Shown: positions 27,286-34,791 of the stretch, piece after piece | Position numbering within the stretch: the stretch's first letter is position 1 | Layout of the letters: each line of letters starts with the position of its first letter | Assembly: GCA_963730225.1 (NCBI GenBank) | Contig: CAVSQX010000004.1 | Location: 1,802,291-1,866,290 of the forward strand | Direction of reading: 5' to 3' | DNA from: CAVSQX01 sp963730225 | GTDB taxonomy: Bacteria; Planctomycetota; Phycisphaerae; Tepidisphaerales; Tepidisphaeraceae | Length of the DNA stretch: 64,000 nt | Notes under the pieces: model-generated | What the model was told of the DNA's origin: nothing | Databases searched by the model: none | Seen by the model: the letters and a program-made list of their open reading frames with translations, nothing else | Translations under genes and position numbers: made by a program

Positions 27286-28802
27286 TACTCTTTACGCTGC
27301 CGCGCGGTGGGGATGTTGAGAATCTTGCGATATTTCGCCACCGTGCGGCGGGCCAGGTCGATTCCCAGCTCCTTGAGCTTATCGACGATCTCGTCATCGT
27401 TCAGCGGAGCGTTCTTGTCCTCGTTGCCGATGATGGCCTTGAGTTTTTCCTTCACGGCGTCCCAGCTCATGTCTTCGCCGTCGGCGCTTTGGGTGCCGCC
27501 GGAAAAAAATCGTCGCAACGGAAAAACGCCGCGGGGTGTTTGAATCCATTTTTCGCTGACCGCGCGCGACACGGTGGCGACGTGAATGCCCAGTTGATCG
27601 GCCACCAGAATCATCGGCAGCGGACGCAGAAATTCGGGCCCCTTGTCGAAGAATTCGCGCTGGGCGTCGACGACGGCCCGGATCACCCGCATGATCGTGC
27701 TTTTTCGCTGCTCGATCGATTCGATCAGCCAACGGGCGCTGCGGACGTTATTGGCTAAAAACTCGCGGGTTTTGCGGTCGCCCTTTTTCTCCTTGAGAAA
27801 CTTTCGCCACATGCCGCTGATGTACAAATTGGCGGCGGGCTCGTTGAGCATTTCGATTTCGTATTTGTCCGTGTCTTCGTCGTAGTAAATCACGGCATCG
27901 GGAATGATGGGCGGCGAATCCTGCCCGCCGACCAGCTTGCCCGGATGCGGATGCAGCGTGGCCAGTTTTTTCCGCGCCGCCTTGAGATCCTCGATCGACC
28001 GGCCCAGCTTTCGGCTGATCTGCGGATAACGGTTCATCTCCAGATCTTTTAGATGATCGGTGATGAGCGCCCGCTCCAATTCGATGTCGTGGAATTCACT
28101 GGCATCGGGATCGTCAGCCAGCGCGTCCAGTTGCAGGAGCAGGCATTCGCGCAGATTTCTCGCCCCGACGCCCGCCGGCTCCAGCGCCTGCACCAGCTTC
28201 AGCGCGGCTTGAAGATCTTCCAGGGCCAGCGGTTTACTGGAATCCTTCTGAATCTGCTCCAATTCGGTGCGGAGATATCCTTCATCGTCGATGTAGTTGA
28301 TGATCGCCTCGCCGGCGGCACGAATCTGCGGCGAACATTCGATGAACGTCCATTGCCCCAGCAGATGCTCCTGGAGCGTGATGCCGCGGGCGGCGGTGTT
28401 GTTCATCGCGTCGAGTTTCTTGTCGCGCTCGCCGTCGTAGTTCGCTTGGCGGAAATTGCTGCCGCCGTTGGTGGAGAATTCTTCGTTTTCAAAATAGTCG
28501 CTGATGCGGGCCAGACGGTCGAAATCGTCGCTGTTGGCATCCTCCTTCACCGTCAGCGGCTGTTCGCTCTCGGAAAACTCCTCGCGGGCCTCTTGCGCTT
28601 CCAGTGCTTCGGGCGTGGGCTCGGCGTTGGGCTCGCCTTCGTTTTCGCGCATCTCCAAAACCGGGTTGTTCTGCATTTCCTGCTCGATGCGCTCCTCCAG
28701 CGCCATCAGCGGGAGCTGGAGAATCTCCATGCTTTGAATCATCCGCGGCGTGAGAAGCTGCCGCATCTCCGTCCGCATCTGCGCTGATTGCGTTAACTGC
28801 AT
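27282..28802 (-). CDS. rpoN: RNA polymerase sigma-54 factor
   Basis: A 506-residue sigma-54. Region I starts MQLTQSAQMRTEMRQLLTP and MIQSMEILQLPLMALEERI, the Gln/Leu-rich activator-contact part. An acidic linker (about 55-100) follows, then the core-binding domain, the HTH (LGIHVATVSRAVSEKWIQTP) and the RpoN box (ARRTVAKYRKILNIP) near the C-terminus. It directs polymerase to -24/-12 promoters that need enhancer-binding ATPases; none is encoded in this window. The ATG at 28802 follows AAGGAT and fits the family start. Confidence 0.96.
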   Translation of the reverse strand: MQLTQSAQMRTEMRQLLTPRMIQSMEILQLPLMALEERIEQEMQNNPVLEMRENEGEPNAEPTPEALEAQEAREEFSESEQPLTVKEDANSDDFDRLARISDYFENEEFSTNGGSNFRQANYDGERDKKLDAMNNTAARGITLQEHLLGQWTFIECSPQIRAAGEAIINYIDDEGYLRTELEQIQKDSSKPLALEDLQAALKLVQALEPAGVGARNLRECLLLQLDALADDPDASEFHDIELERALITDHLKDLEMNRYPQISRKLGRSIEDLKAARKKLATLHPHPGKLVGGQDSPPIIPDAVIYYDEDTDKYEIEMLNEPAANLYISGMWRKFLKEKKGDRKTREFLANNVRSARWLIESIEQRKSTIMRVIRAVVDAQREFFDKGPEFLRPLPMILVADQLGIHVATVSRAVSEKWIQTPRGVFPLRRFFSGGTQSADGEDMSWDAVKEKLKAIIGNEDKNAPLNDDEIVDKLKELGIDLARRTVAKYRKILNIPTARQRKEY

Positions 28803-28960
28803 TATCCTTAGCCCTTTACAAAATATCTGCCGTCTCAGGCACGAAATTTGCTGCAACGAACTATACCATTCGGTTGGCCGGTGGAACAGGGGAAATCTGC
28901 ACATTAACAAAAGCTCGACATAAACCAGCGGCCCTTCCTTTTGCCTGACGGTTATTCACA

Positions 28961-29758
28961 ATGGCCGCGGTGTCCGCCATTATCGATATTTCGGGGCTCG
29001 ACTTCACCTACGGCGATGCGCCGGTGCTCAAGCAAATCGATCTTCGGATCGAACGCGGCAGCGTTTTGGGGTTGATCGGTCCCAACGGCGGTGGGAAGAC
29101 GACTTTGGTGAAACTGCTGATCGGCCTGCTTCGGCCGGCGGCCGGAACCATCACCGTGGATGGCCTTTCCCCGAACCAGGCCGTGCGACGCGGAGATGTA
29201 ATCGGATATCTGCCGCAGAATCCGGCCCATCATCAGCGATTTGCCATCAGTGCCCGCCAACTCGTGCATCTGGGCCTGGTCGGCAAGACCGGCATGCTTC
29301 GGTCGCCATCTGCTCAGGACCGGCATTTTGCCGATTCGCTGCTGGAAAGACTGGATCTGACTTCGCTGGCCGACGCACCGATCGGACGATTATCGGGCGG
29401 ACAATTACAGCGCGTGCTGATCGCACGGGCGCTGGCGCCGCGGCCCCGAATCTTGCTCCTTGATGAACCAACCACCGGCATCGACCGCGCCGGACAGCAG
29501 CGGTTTACCGAATCCTTGCTGAGTTTGAAAAAGGAATTTGATCTGACGGTGATTTTCATCACCCACGACTTGCGCGGCGTCTCGGCCGTCAGCGATCGAA
29601 TCGCCTGCTTGAATGTCACGCTCCATTATCACGATGTGCCCCAGCGCGTGCCGGCGGAGTTGCTGTTTCGAATGTTCGCCTGCGATCTTCAAGCTATGGG
29701 GATCGCCACGGACGGCGGAGCAGCGCACGAAGATTGCAAAACGAGCCACGCCAAATGA
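28961..29758 (+). CDS. Metal-type ABC transporter ATPase (ZnuC-like)
   Basis: A 265-residue ABC ATPase with Walker A GPNGGGKTTL, Q-loop region IGYLPQNPAHHQRFAISARQ, signature LSGGQLQRVLIARAL and Walker B RILLLDEPTTG followed by HDLRGVSAVSDRI. The sequence around the Q-loop is typical of the manganese/zinc/iron chelate import group, and the ABC-3 permease that overlaps it downstream (ATGA) supports that role. The metal cannot be told from the sequence. It is divergent from rpoN across 158 bases. Confidence 0.88.
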   Translation: MAAVSAIIDISGLDFTYGDAPVLKQIDLRIERGSVLGLIGPNGGGKTTLVKLLIGLLRPAAGTITVDGLSPNQAVRRGDVIGYLPQNPAHHQRFAISARQLVHLGLVGKTGMLRSPSAQDRHFADSLLERLDLTSLADAPIGRLSGGQLQRVLIARALAPRPRILLLDEPTTGIDRAGQQRFTESLLSLKKEFDLTVIFITHDLRGVSAVSDRIACLNVTLHYHDVPQRVPAELLFRMFACDLQAMGIATDGGAAHEDCKTSHAK

Positions 29759-30594
29759 GCAGCGCGGCGTTTTTTTCTCTTTCCACGGCCGTGTCGCTGG
29801 CGGTCGCCTGCGCGGTGCTGAGCGTATTGGTTGTTTCGCGACGCTGGGCGTTCATCGGCGAAGGAATCAGCCACAGCGGATTCGGCGGTGCAGGCACGGC
29901 GTGGGTTTTGGCACTGATTTTACCGGTGTTCGATCAGCCGTGGATGCCCTACGCCTGCGTCATCGTTTTTTGCCTTTTCACAGCGCTGGCCATCGGATTT
30001 TTCAGCTTCAAGGAGCGCGTCAACAGCGACGCGGCCATCGGAATTTTCATGGTGGCGTCGCTGGCGTGGGGTTTCCTGGCCCGGCAGATTTACATGCAGC
30101 ATCGCCACGGCCAGGAACCGATCGGATTCGACACGTTTCTCTTCGGAAACATGGGAAGCGTTTCGCCGTTATACGGCATGGCGGTGATTGTTCTGAGCGC
30201 GGTGATTCTGCTCACGGTGGCGGCGCTGGCGAAGGAAATCCTGTATTATTGTTTCGACCCGCTGCTGGCGCAGGCTTCGGGGGTGGCGGTGGAGTTCATC
30301 CACTACCTGTTGCTGCTGCTGATCACGATTACCATCGTGCTGGGCGTGCGAGTGGTCGGCAGTGTGCTGGTGACGGCGTTGCTGGTTCTACCCGGAGCAA
30401 CGGCGCTGTTGCTGAGCCAACGTCTGCCGGCCGTTCTTATCGCCGCGGTTACGACCGCTGTGATCGGGGCTGCCGCTGGAATCGAATTGAGCGCCCATTG
30501 GCGTTTTGTCCCGGCTGGTCCGGCGATCGTGTTGACGCTTTTCGGCGAATTCGTTCTGTGCTACATCGTCTCGCGCCTGGGCGTGGCGACTTGA
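29755..30594 (+). CDS. ABC-3 family metal permease (ZnuB-like)
   Basis: A 279-residue integral membrane protein with about eight to nine hydrophobic helices. FIGEGISHSGFGGAG, the FLFGNMGSVSP segment and VVGSVLVTALLVLPGATALLL are hallmarks of ABC-3 zinc/manganese permeases. The ATG at 29755 overlaps the ATPase stop (ATGA), giving coupled translation. No periplasmic metal-binding protein (ZnuA/PsaA type) follows; the binding protein must lie elsewhere or the system is partial here. Confidence 0.88.
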   Translation: MSSAAFFSLSTAVSLAVACAVLSVLVVSRRWAFIGEGISHSGFGGAGTAWVLALILPVFDQPWMPYACVIVFCLFTALAIGFFSFKERVNSDAAIGIFMVASLAWGFLARQIYMQHRHGQEPIGFDTFLFGNMGSVSPLYGMAVIVLSAVILLTVAALAKEILYYCFDPLLAQASGVAVEFIHYLLLLLITITIVLGVRVVGSVLVTALLVLPGATALLLSQRLPAVLIAAVTTAVIGAAAGIELSAHWRFVPAGPAIVLTLFGEFVLCYIVSRLGVAT

Positions 30595-30949
30595 TCCAAA
30601 GGAGCTGGAAAATCCACAGCCGATTCGCACAACCGGTGGACAATCTGACGGCGGCTATCGCCGGCGTGTTGCCAATGGCCCAACGGGACGACAATGCCTC
30701 CAGGATTCTAAAATCTCCGATGAAAAACTCCCGCTGGCCCAACACGGCTGCGCAAATCTCTGCACAGGTTATCCACCTTCAGAGTCCGATAATTCGGTCT
30801 GTAAATATCTGTGAAATTAGAAGTTATCGAATTGATAGAGGACTTATCCACAATTCGCGCGGCTACATCATCACTACTGTTATCTAAAATCTTTAGGGTA
30901 TAAGAGTGAAGACGATAGAGTATGCGCAACTCTCAGAAAGGCTCGGCTC
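30595..30949. other. Intergenic region with DnaA-box-like sites upstream of dnaN; candidate oriC
   Basis: A 355-base gene-free stretch. TTATCCACA at 30844-30852 is a perfect DnaA box and TTATCCACC at 30769-30777 is one mismatch away. GGTGGACAA at 30635-30643 (inverse of TTGTCCACC) and AAATCCACA at 30610-30618 are weaker. The part from about 30780 to 30905 is clearly more AT-rich than its surroundings. With dnaN and dciA directly downstream this could be the replication origin or a DnaA-controlled dnaN promoter. TATAAG at 30899-30904 may be a -10. Confidence 0.5.
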
Positions 30950-32068
30950 ATGAAGGTGATCTGTAATCGGGGAGCGTTGCTCGAAGCACTGAACATCACG
31001 GGCAACGTGGTGCAGGCCCGCACGCCCAAACCGGTTTTGCAATGCGTGAAAGTTTCCGCCGCAGACGATCGGCTGACCATCGGTGCAACTGACTTGGAAG
31101 TCGCCATCCGCTACAGCGATACGCAAGTGCAGATCGATGAGCCGGGCGAAGTTCTGCTTCAAGCGGCGAAATTTCGCGACATCGTTCGGGAGAGTATGGA
31201 TGACACGCTTTCGCTCGAAGTGGCCGCGGAGAAGGACGGCACTTCCCTGGCCCACATTCGCGGACAGGATTCTCATTTCAAAATCTTCACCCAGAAAGCC
31301 AGCGATTTTCCACCGGTGCCGGATTTTGAAGGTCACGCGGATTTCGAGCTTCCCGGCGGGCAACTCAAGCAGTTGATTGGCCAGACGCTGTTCGCCGCTG
31401 CCAAGGAAAGCGGCCGGTACAATTTCAACGGCGTGCTCACCGTGGCTCACGGAAAGAAAATTACGCTCATCAGCACCGATGGCCGCCGGCTGGCGCTGGC
31501 CAAGGGAGATTTGATCAGCGACAAACTTCCCAAGGAAGGCGCCAAGGTGATCATTCCCGCTAAGGCGCTGGGACTGATCGAGAAACTGATCGACGATCCC
31601 CAGGAATCCGTCGGCATTCAGATGCGCGAGAATCGAGTCATCCTTCACACCAGCGATGCGACGTTGACCAGCAATCTGATCGAAGGACAATTTCCGCCGT
31701 ACGAAGACGTGATTCCCAAGGACTGTGATAAGAAGATGACCGCTTCGACCGCCGATTTTCTCTCGGCTATTCGCCGGGCGGCCCTGCTGACGACCGAGGA
31801 GAGCCGTGGGGTGAAGATGCATTTCTCGAAAAAGGGCCTGGTTCTCACCAGCCGATCCCCCGAAGCGGGCGAAGCGACGGTGAATTTCGCCTGTAAATAC
31901 GAAGGCTCCGACGTCGAGATCGGTTTCAATCCCGCGTTCCTGACTGAAGCGCTGCGGGTCGTCGACAGCGATGAGATTTCCCTTGAGATGACGGCTGCCA
32001 ATCGTCCCGGCCTGCTTCGCGGAGGCGCGAATTTTCTCTACGTGATCATGCCGGTGAATTTGCAGTGA
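30950..32068 (+). CDS. dnaN: DNA polymerase III beta subunit (sliding clamp)
   Basis: A 372-residue beta clamp, the usual length. It starts MKVICNRGALLEALNITGNV and shows the typical KPVLQCVKVSA, TDLEVAIRY, GRYNFNGVLT, STDGRRLALAK, LIEGQFPPYEDVIP and C-terminal YVIMPVNLQ segments, spanning the three clamp domains. It forms the dimeric ring that tethers DNA polymerases. Start ATG 30950. It lies next to dciA and a DnaA-box region, an origin-type arrangement, though dnaA is not in this window. Confidence 0.96.
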   Translation: MKVICNRGALLEALNITGNVVQARTPKPVLQCVKVSAADDRLTIGATDLEVAIRYSDTQVQIDEPGEVLLQAAKFRDIVRESMDDTLSLEVAAEKDGTSLAHIRGQDSHFKIFTQKASDFPPVPDFEGHADFELPGGQLKQLIGQTLFAAAKESGRYNFNGVLTVAHGKKITLISTDGRRLALAKGDLISDKLPKEGAKVIIPAKALGLIEKLIDDPQESVGIQMRENRVILHTSDATLTSNLIEGQFPPYEDVIPKDCDKKMTASTADFLSAIRRAALLTTEESRGVKMHFSKKGLVLTSRSPEAGEATVNFACKYEGSDVEIGFNPAFLTEALRVVDSDEISLEMTAANRPGLLRGGANFLYVIMPVNLQ

Positions 32069-32084
32069 GGCGGAGGATTCGGAA

Positions 32085-32482
32085 ATGCCCTCAACTTCCG
32101 ATTCCGATCTGGCCCGCGTGCAGTCCGCCAAGCAACAAGCGCACTTGTCGGCGCGGCGCTGGGCCCGGAGCTGGTCGGATTCTTCAAACAATCGGTCGAG
32201 AAGCGTCAGACGCGATTCTCCAAGATCGCCCAGCGCTGGGCGGTGCTGATTCCGGAGATGTACAACGAGCACTGTGCGCTGGATTCATTCAGCAAAGGCG
32301 TCCTGACCGTTCTGGTCGACAGTTCACCGCATCTTTATCAGCTCAAGCAACTGCTGCTGGCCGGCCTGAATCAGCAGCTTCTGCTCGCCTGCAAAAGCGC
32401 CGGACTGCGCAAAATTGTCTTGAAGCCCGGCCGCTGGTATCAGGGGGACGGGCAGGAATGCAAACTCCGCTTCGAGCAATAG
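32085..32482 (+). CDS. dciA: DUF721 protein, DciA-type replicative helicase loader, one frame break
   Basis: About 132 residues. The C-terminal part (NEHCALDSFSKGVLTVLVD, SSPHLYQLKQLLLAGLNQQL, GLRKIVLKPGRW) matches DUF721, whose DciA members help load DnaB helicase at origins in bacteria lacking DnaC. The N-terminus LVGAALGPELVGFFKQSVEK continues upstream in that frame without a start codon. The ATG at 32085 (MPSTSDSDLARVQSAKQQ) is in another frame, so one base seems missing around 32130-32145. A start at 32243 would cut into the conserved domain. It is 16 bases downstream of dnaN. DciA is normally essential, so an error in the sequence is likelier than loss. Confidence 0.72.
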
Positions 32483-32561
32483 CCTATGATTCCCCAACAC
32501 GGCGGCCCAAAGCGAAGCGTCGGGCCGCATCCGTGAAATACAATCAACGAAAGGATTTTCC

Positions 32562-34139
32562 GTGCCCACGACGGTTGCGAAACGTCCGGTAGCGATCATC
32601 ATCCGCGACGGATGGGGCAAAAACCCCTATCCGCAGTGGAATCGCGCCAACGCAGTTTTTCTCGCCCGCCATCCCGTTGCCGATCAACTGATGGCCGACT
32701 TTCCCACGACGCTGATCCACACCAGCGGATTCGACGTCGGCCTGACCGAGGGAACCATGGGCAACAGCGAAGTCGGCCATCAGAACATCGGCGCCGGTCG
32801 AATCGTCGATCAGCCCGCGGTGAAAATCACCAAGGATGTTCGCAGCGGGGCGTTCCTTGACAACAAAGAACTGAACGCCGCCTGCGACCGCGTGATCAAA
32901 AACAACGGCGCACTGCATCTTTTCGGAATCGTCTCCGACGCCGGCGTTCACGGGCTGCTCGAACATTTGTACGGATGTCTGGCGCTGGCGTTCCGCCGCG
33001 GCATCGAGAATGTTTTTCTCCATGCCTTCACCGACGGCCGCGACACGCCGCCGAATTCCGGGCTGGGGTACATCCGTCAAATCGAAGCGAAGATGAAGCA
33101 GATCGGCGTCGGGAAAATCGCCACCGTCAGCGGCCGATACTACGCCATGGACCGCGACAACCGCTGGCCGCGCGTCGAGCGGGCGTATCGGGCGCTGGTC
33201 AACTCGCAGGGGCCGGCGTTTGCTTCGGCGGAGTCGGCGCTCCAGCACTACTACGATCATCCCACCGAGCCGAACATGAGCGGCGACGAATTCGTCACGC
33301 CGTCGATCATCACCGAGAACGGCAAGCCGATCGGGCCGGTGAAAAACGGCGATAGTGTCATCTTCTACAATTACCGCAACGATCGCCCCAAAGAGATCAC
33401 CAAGGCTTTCGTCCTGGACCGCTTTGACGGTTTCGATCGCGGGCCCAGGCTCGATCTGCTTTTTGTCACGATGACCAATTACGACATTGGCCAGCCGTTG
33501 CCGGTCGCGTATCCCAAGCCGCAGAAGCTGAAAAACACGCTGGGCCAGTACATTTCCGATCTGGGGCTGCGGCAGTTCCGCTGCGCCGAGACGGAAAAAT
33601 TCGCGCATGTCACGTTCTTCTTCAACGACGGCCGTGAAGAAGCGTTTCCGGGCGAGGATCGGCAGATCATTCCATCGCCCAAGGATGTCGCCACATACGA
33701 TCAAAAGCCGCAGATGAGCGCCCAGGGCGTCGCGGACGAAACCGTTCGGCGAATCGCAAGCGGCACGTACGATCTGATCGTCGTGAACTTCGCCAACCCC
33801 GACATGGTCGGCCACACCGGCAATCTGGCGGCGGCGATCCAAGCGGTGGAATTTGTCGATGCGCGAGTCGGTGAAATTCTTTCGGCCATCGAGCGGCAAA
33901 AAGGGGCGGCGATCGTCCTGGCCGATCACGGCAACTGCGAGCAGATGATCGATCCGGAGTCGGGCACTCCCCACACCTCGCACACCACCTACGACGTGGA
34001 GCTGATCGTCGCCGACCACCGTTTCAAGGGACATCAACTTCGCACCGACGGCCGTTTGGCGGATGTCGCCCCAACCGCACTGCAAATGCTCGGATTGCCC
34101 AAACCACCGGAAATGACGGGCGAATCGCTGATCCTCTGA
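32562..34139 (+). CDS. gpmI: 2,3-bisphosphoglycerate-independent phosphoglycerate mutase
   Basis: A 525-residue cofactor-independent phosphoglycerate mutase for the 3-PGA/2-PGA step of glycolysis. IIRDGWG gives a metal-binding Asp, EGTMGNSEVGHQNIGAGR holds the phosphorylated Ser, HAFTDGRDTPP and SGRYYAMDRDNRW bind substrate, and NFANPDMVGHTGN and LADHGNCEQM give the second metal set. The start is GTG at 32562 with AAAGGA at 32550-32555. It is 79 bases after dciA. Confidence 0.95.
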   Translation: MPTTVAKRPVAIIIRDGWGKNPYPQWNRANAVFLARHPVADQLMADFPTTLIHTSGFDVGLTEGTMGNSEVGHQNIGAGRIVDQPAVKITKDVRSGAFLDNKELNAACDRVIKNNGALHLFGIVSDAGVHGLLEHLYGCLALAFRRGIENVFLHAFTDGRDTPPNSGLGYIRQIEAKMKQIGVGKIATVSGRYYAMDRDNRWPRVERAYRALVNSQGPAFASAESALQHYYDHPTEPNMSGDEFVTPSIITENGKPIGPVKNGDSVIFYNYRNDRPKEITKAFVLDRFDGFDRGPRLDLLFVTMTNYDIGQPLPVAYPKPQKLKNTLGQYISDLGLRQFRCAETEKFAHVTFFFNDGREEAFPGEDRQIIPSPKDVATYDQKPQMSAQGVADETVRRIASGTYDLIVVNFANPDMVGHTGNLAAAIQAVEFVDARVGEILSAIERQKGAAIVLADHGNCEQMIDPESGTPHTSHTTYDVELIVADHRFKGHQLRTDGRLADVAPTALQMLGLPKPPEMTGESLIL

Positions 34140-34213
34140 GCGTCGGCTATTGCCCGTGCGGGCCGCTCCCCTATAATCAGCCGTTTCGGTCGTTGAAGGA
34201 GTTTTTCGGCGTC

Positions 34214-34474
34214 ATGGCTCACATTATTGCTCAACCCTGTATTGGCACAAAGGACACATCCTGCGTGACGGTCTGCCCGGTGGATTGCATTCATCCCACC
34301 AAGGACGAGGCCGCTTTTGCAGACGCGGAGATGCTCTACATCGATCCCGACACGTGTATCGATTGCGGATTGTGCGTCGACGAATGCCCCGTGAAGGCGA
34401 TTTTTCCGCAGGAAGATCTCCCGGCCGAGTGGGCGGATTTCATCGAGAAGAACACGGCCTACTACAAGAAATAA
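34214..34474 (+). CDS. Ferredoxin, 7Fe or 2[4Fe-4S] type
   Basis: An 86-residue ferredoxin starting MAHIIAQPCIGTKDTSCVTV. The first cluster uses C-x7-C-x3-CPVDCI and the second CIDCGLCVDECPVKAIFP. The C-terminus EWADFIEKNTAYYKK is typical of the bacterial 7Fe ferredoxin group. It acts as a small cytoplasmic electron carrier; the partner is unknown. The ATG at 34214 lies 12 bases after an AAGGAG at 34196-34201. Confidence 0.9.
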   Translation: MAHIIAQPCIGTKDTSCVTVCPVDCIHPTKDEAAFADAEMLYIDPDTCIDCGLCVDECPVKAIFPQEDLPAEWADFIEKNTAYYKK

Positions 34475-34490
34475 TTTTTCGGAGGCTGCC

Positions 34491-34766
34491 ATGCGTGCGC
34501 GCACAGCAATGCTGGGATTTTCGGCTCTTCTTTGCGGCGCGATTTTGATCTCGCCGAGCCGAATCTGGGCCGATGCTCCGGCGACGCAACCGACGACGCA
34601 AGCCGTCGCCGACAAGCCCGTGAACACGCGCTGTCCGATCACCGGCGATCCGATCGATCCAAAAATCACGTACGTCTACGATGGAAAGACCTACGCCTTC
34701 TGCTGCGACGATTGCGTCGACAAATTCAAAAAAGACCCCGCCAAGTACGCCGCCAACGTCAAATAA
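34491..34766 (+). CDS. Exported YHS/TRASH-type metal-binding protein
   Basis: A 91-residue protein with a signal peptide (TAMLGFSALLCGAILISPS, ending near IWADAP) and a single YHS-like domain: RCPITGDPID, TYVYDGKTYAFCCDDCVDKF and KKDPAKYAANVK. The three cysteines are expected to bind copper or another soft metal. It lies 25 bases before copA on the same strand, which supports a role in copper handling in the periplasm. SD-like GGAGG precedes the ATG at 34491. Confidence 0.82.
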   Translation: MRARTAMLGFSALLCGAILISPSRIWADAPATQPTTQAVADKPVNTRCPITGDPIDPKITYVYDGKTYAFCCDDCVDKFKKDPAKYAANVK

Positions 34767-34791
34767 CTGATTCGCCGCCTACAATGGCGCG

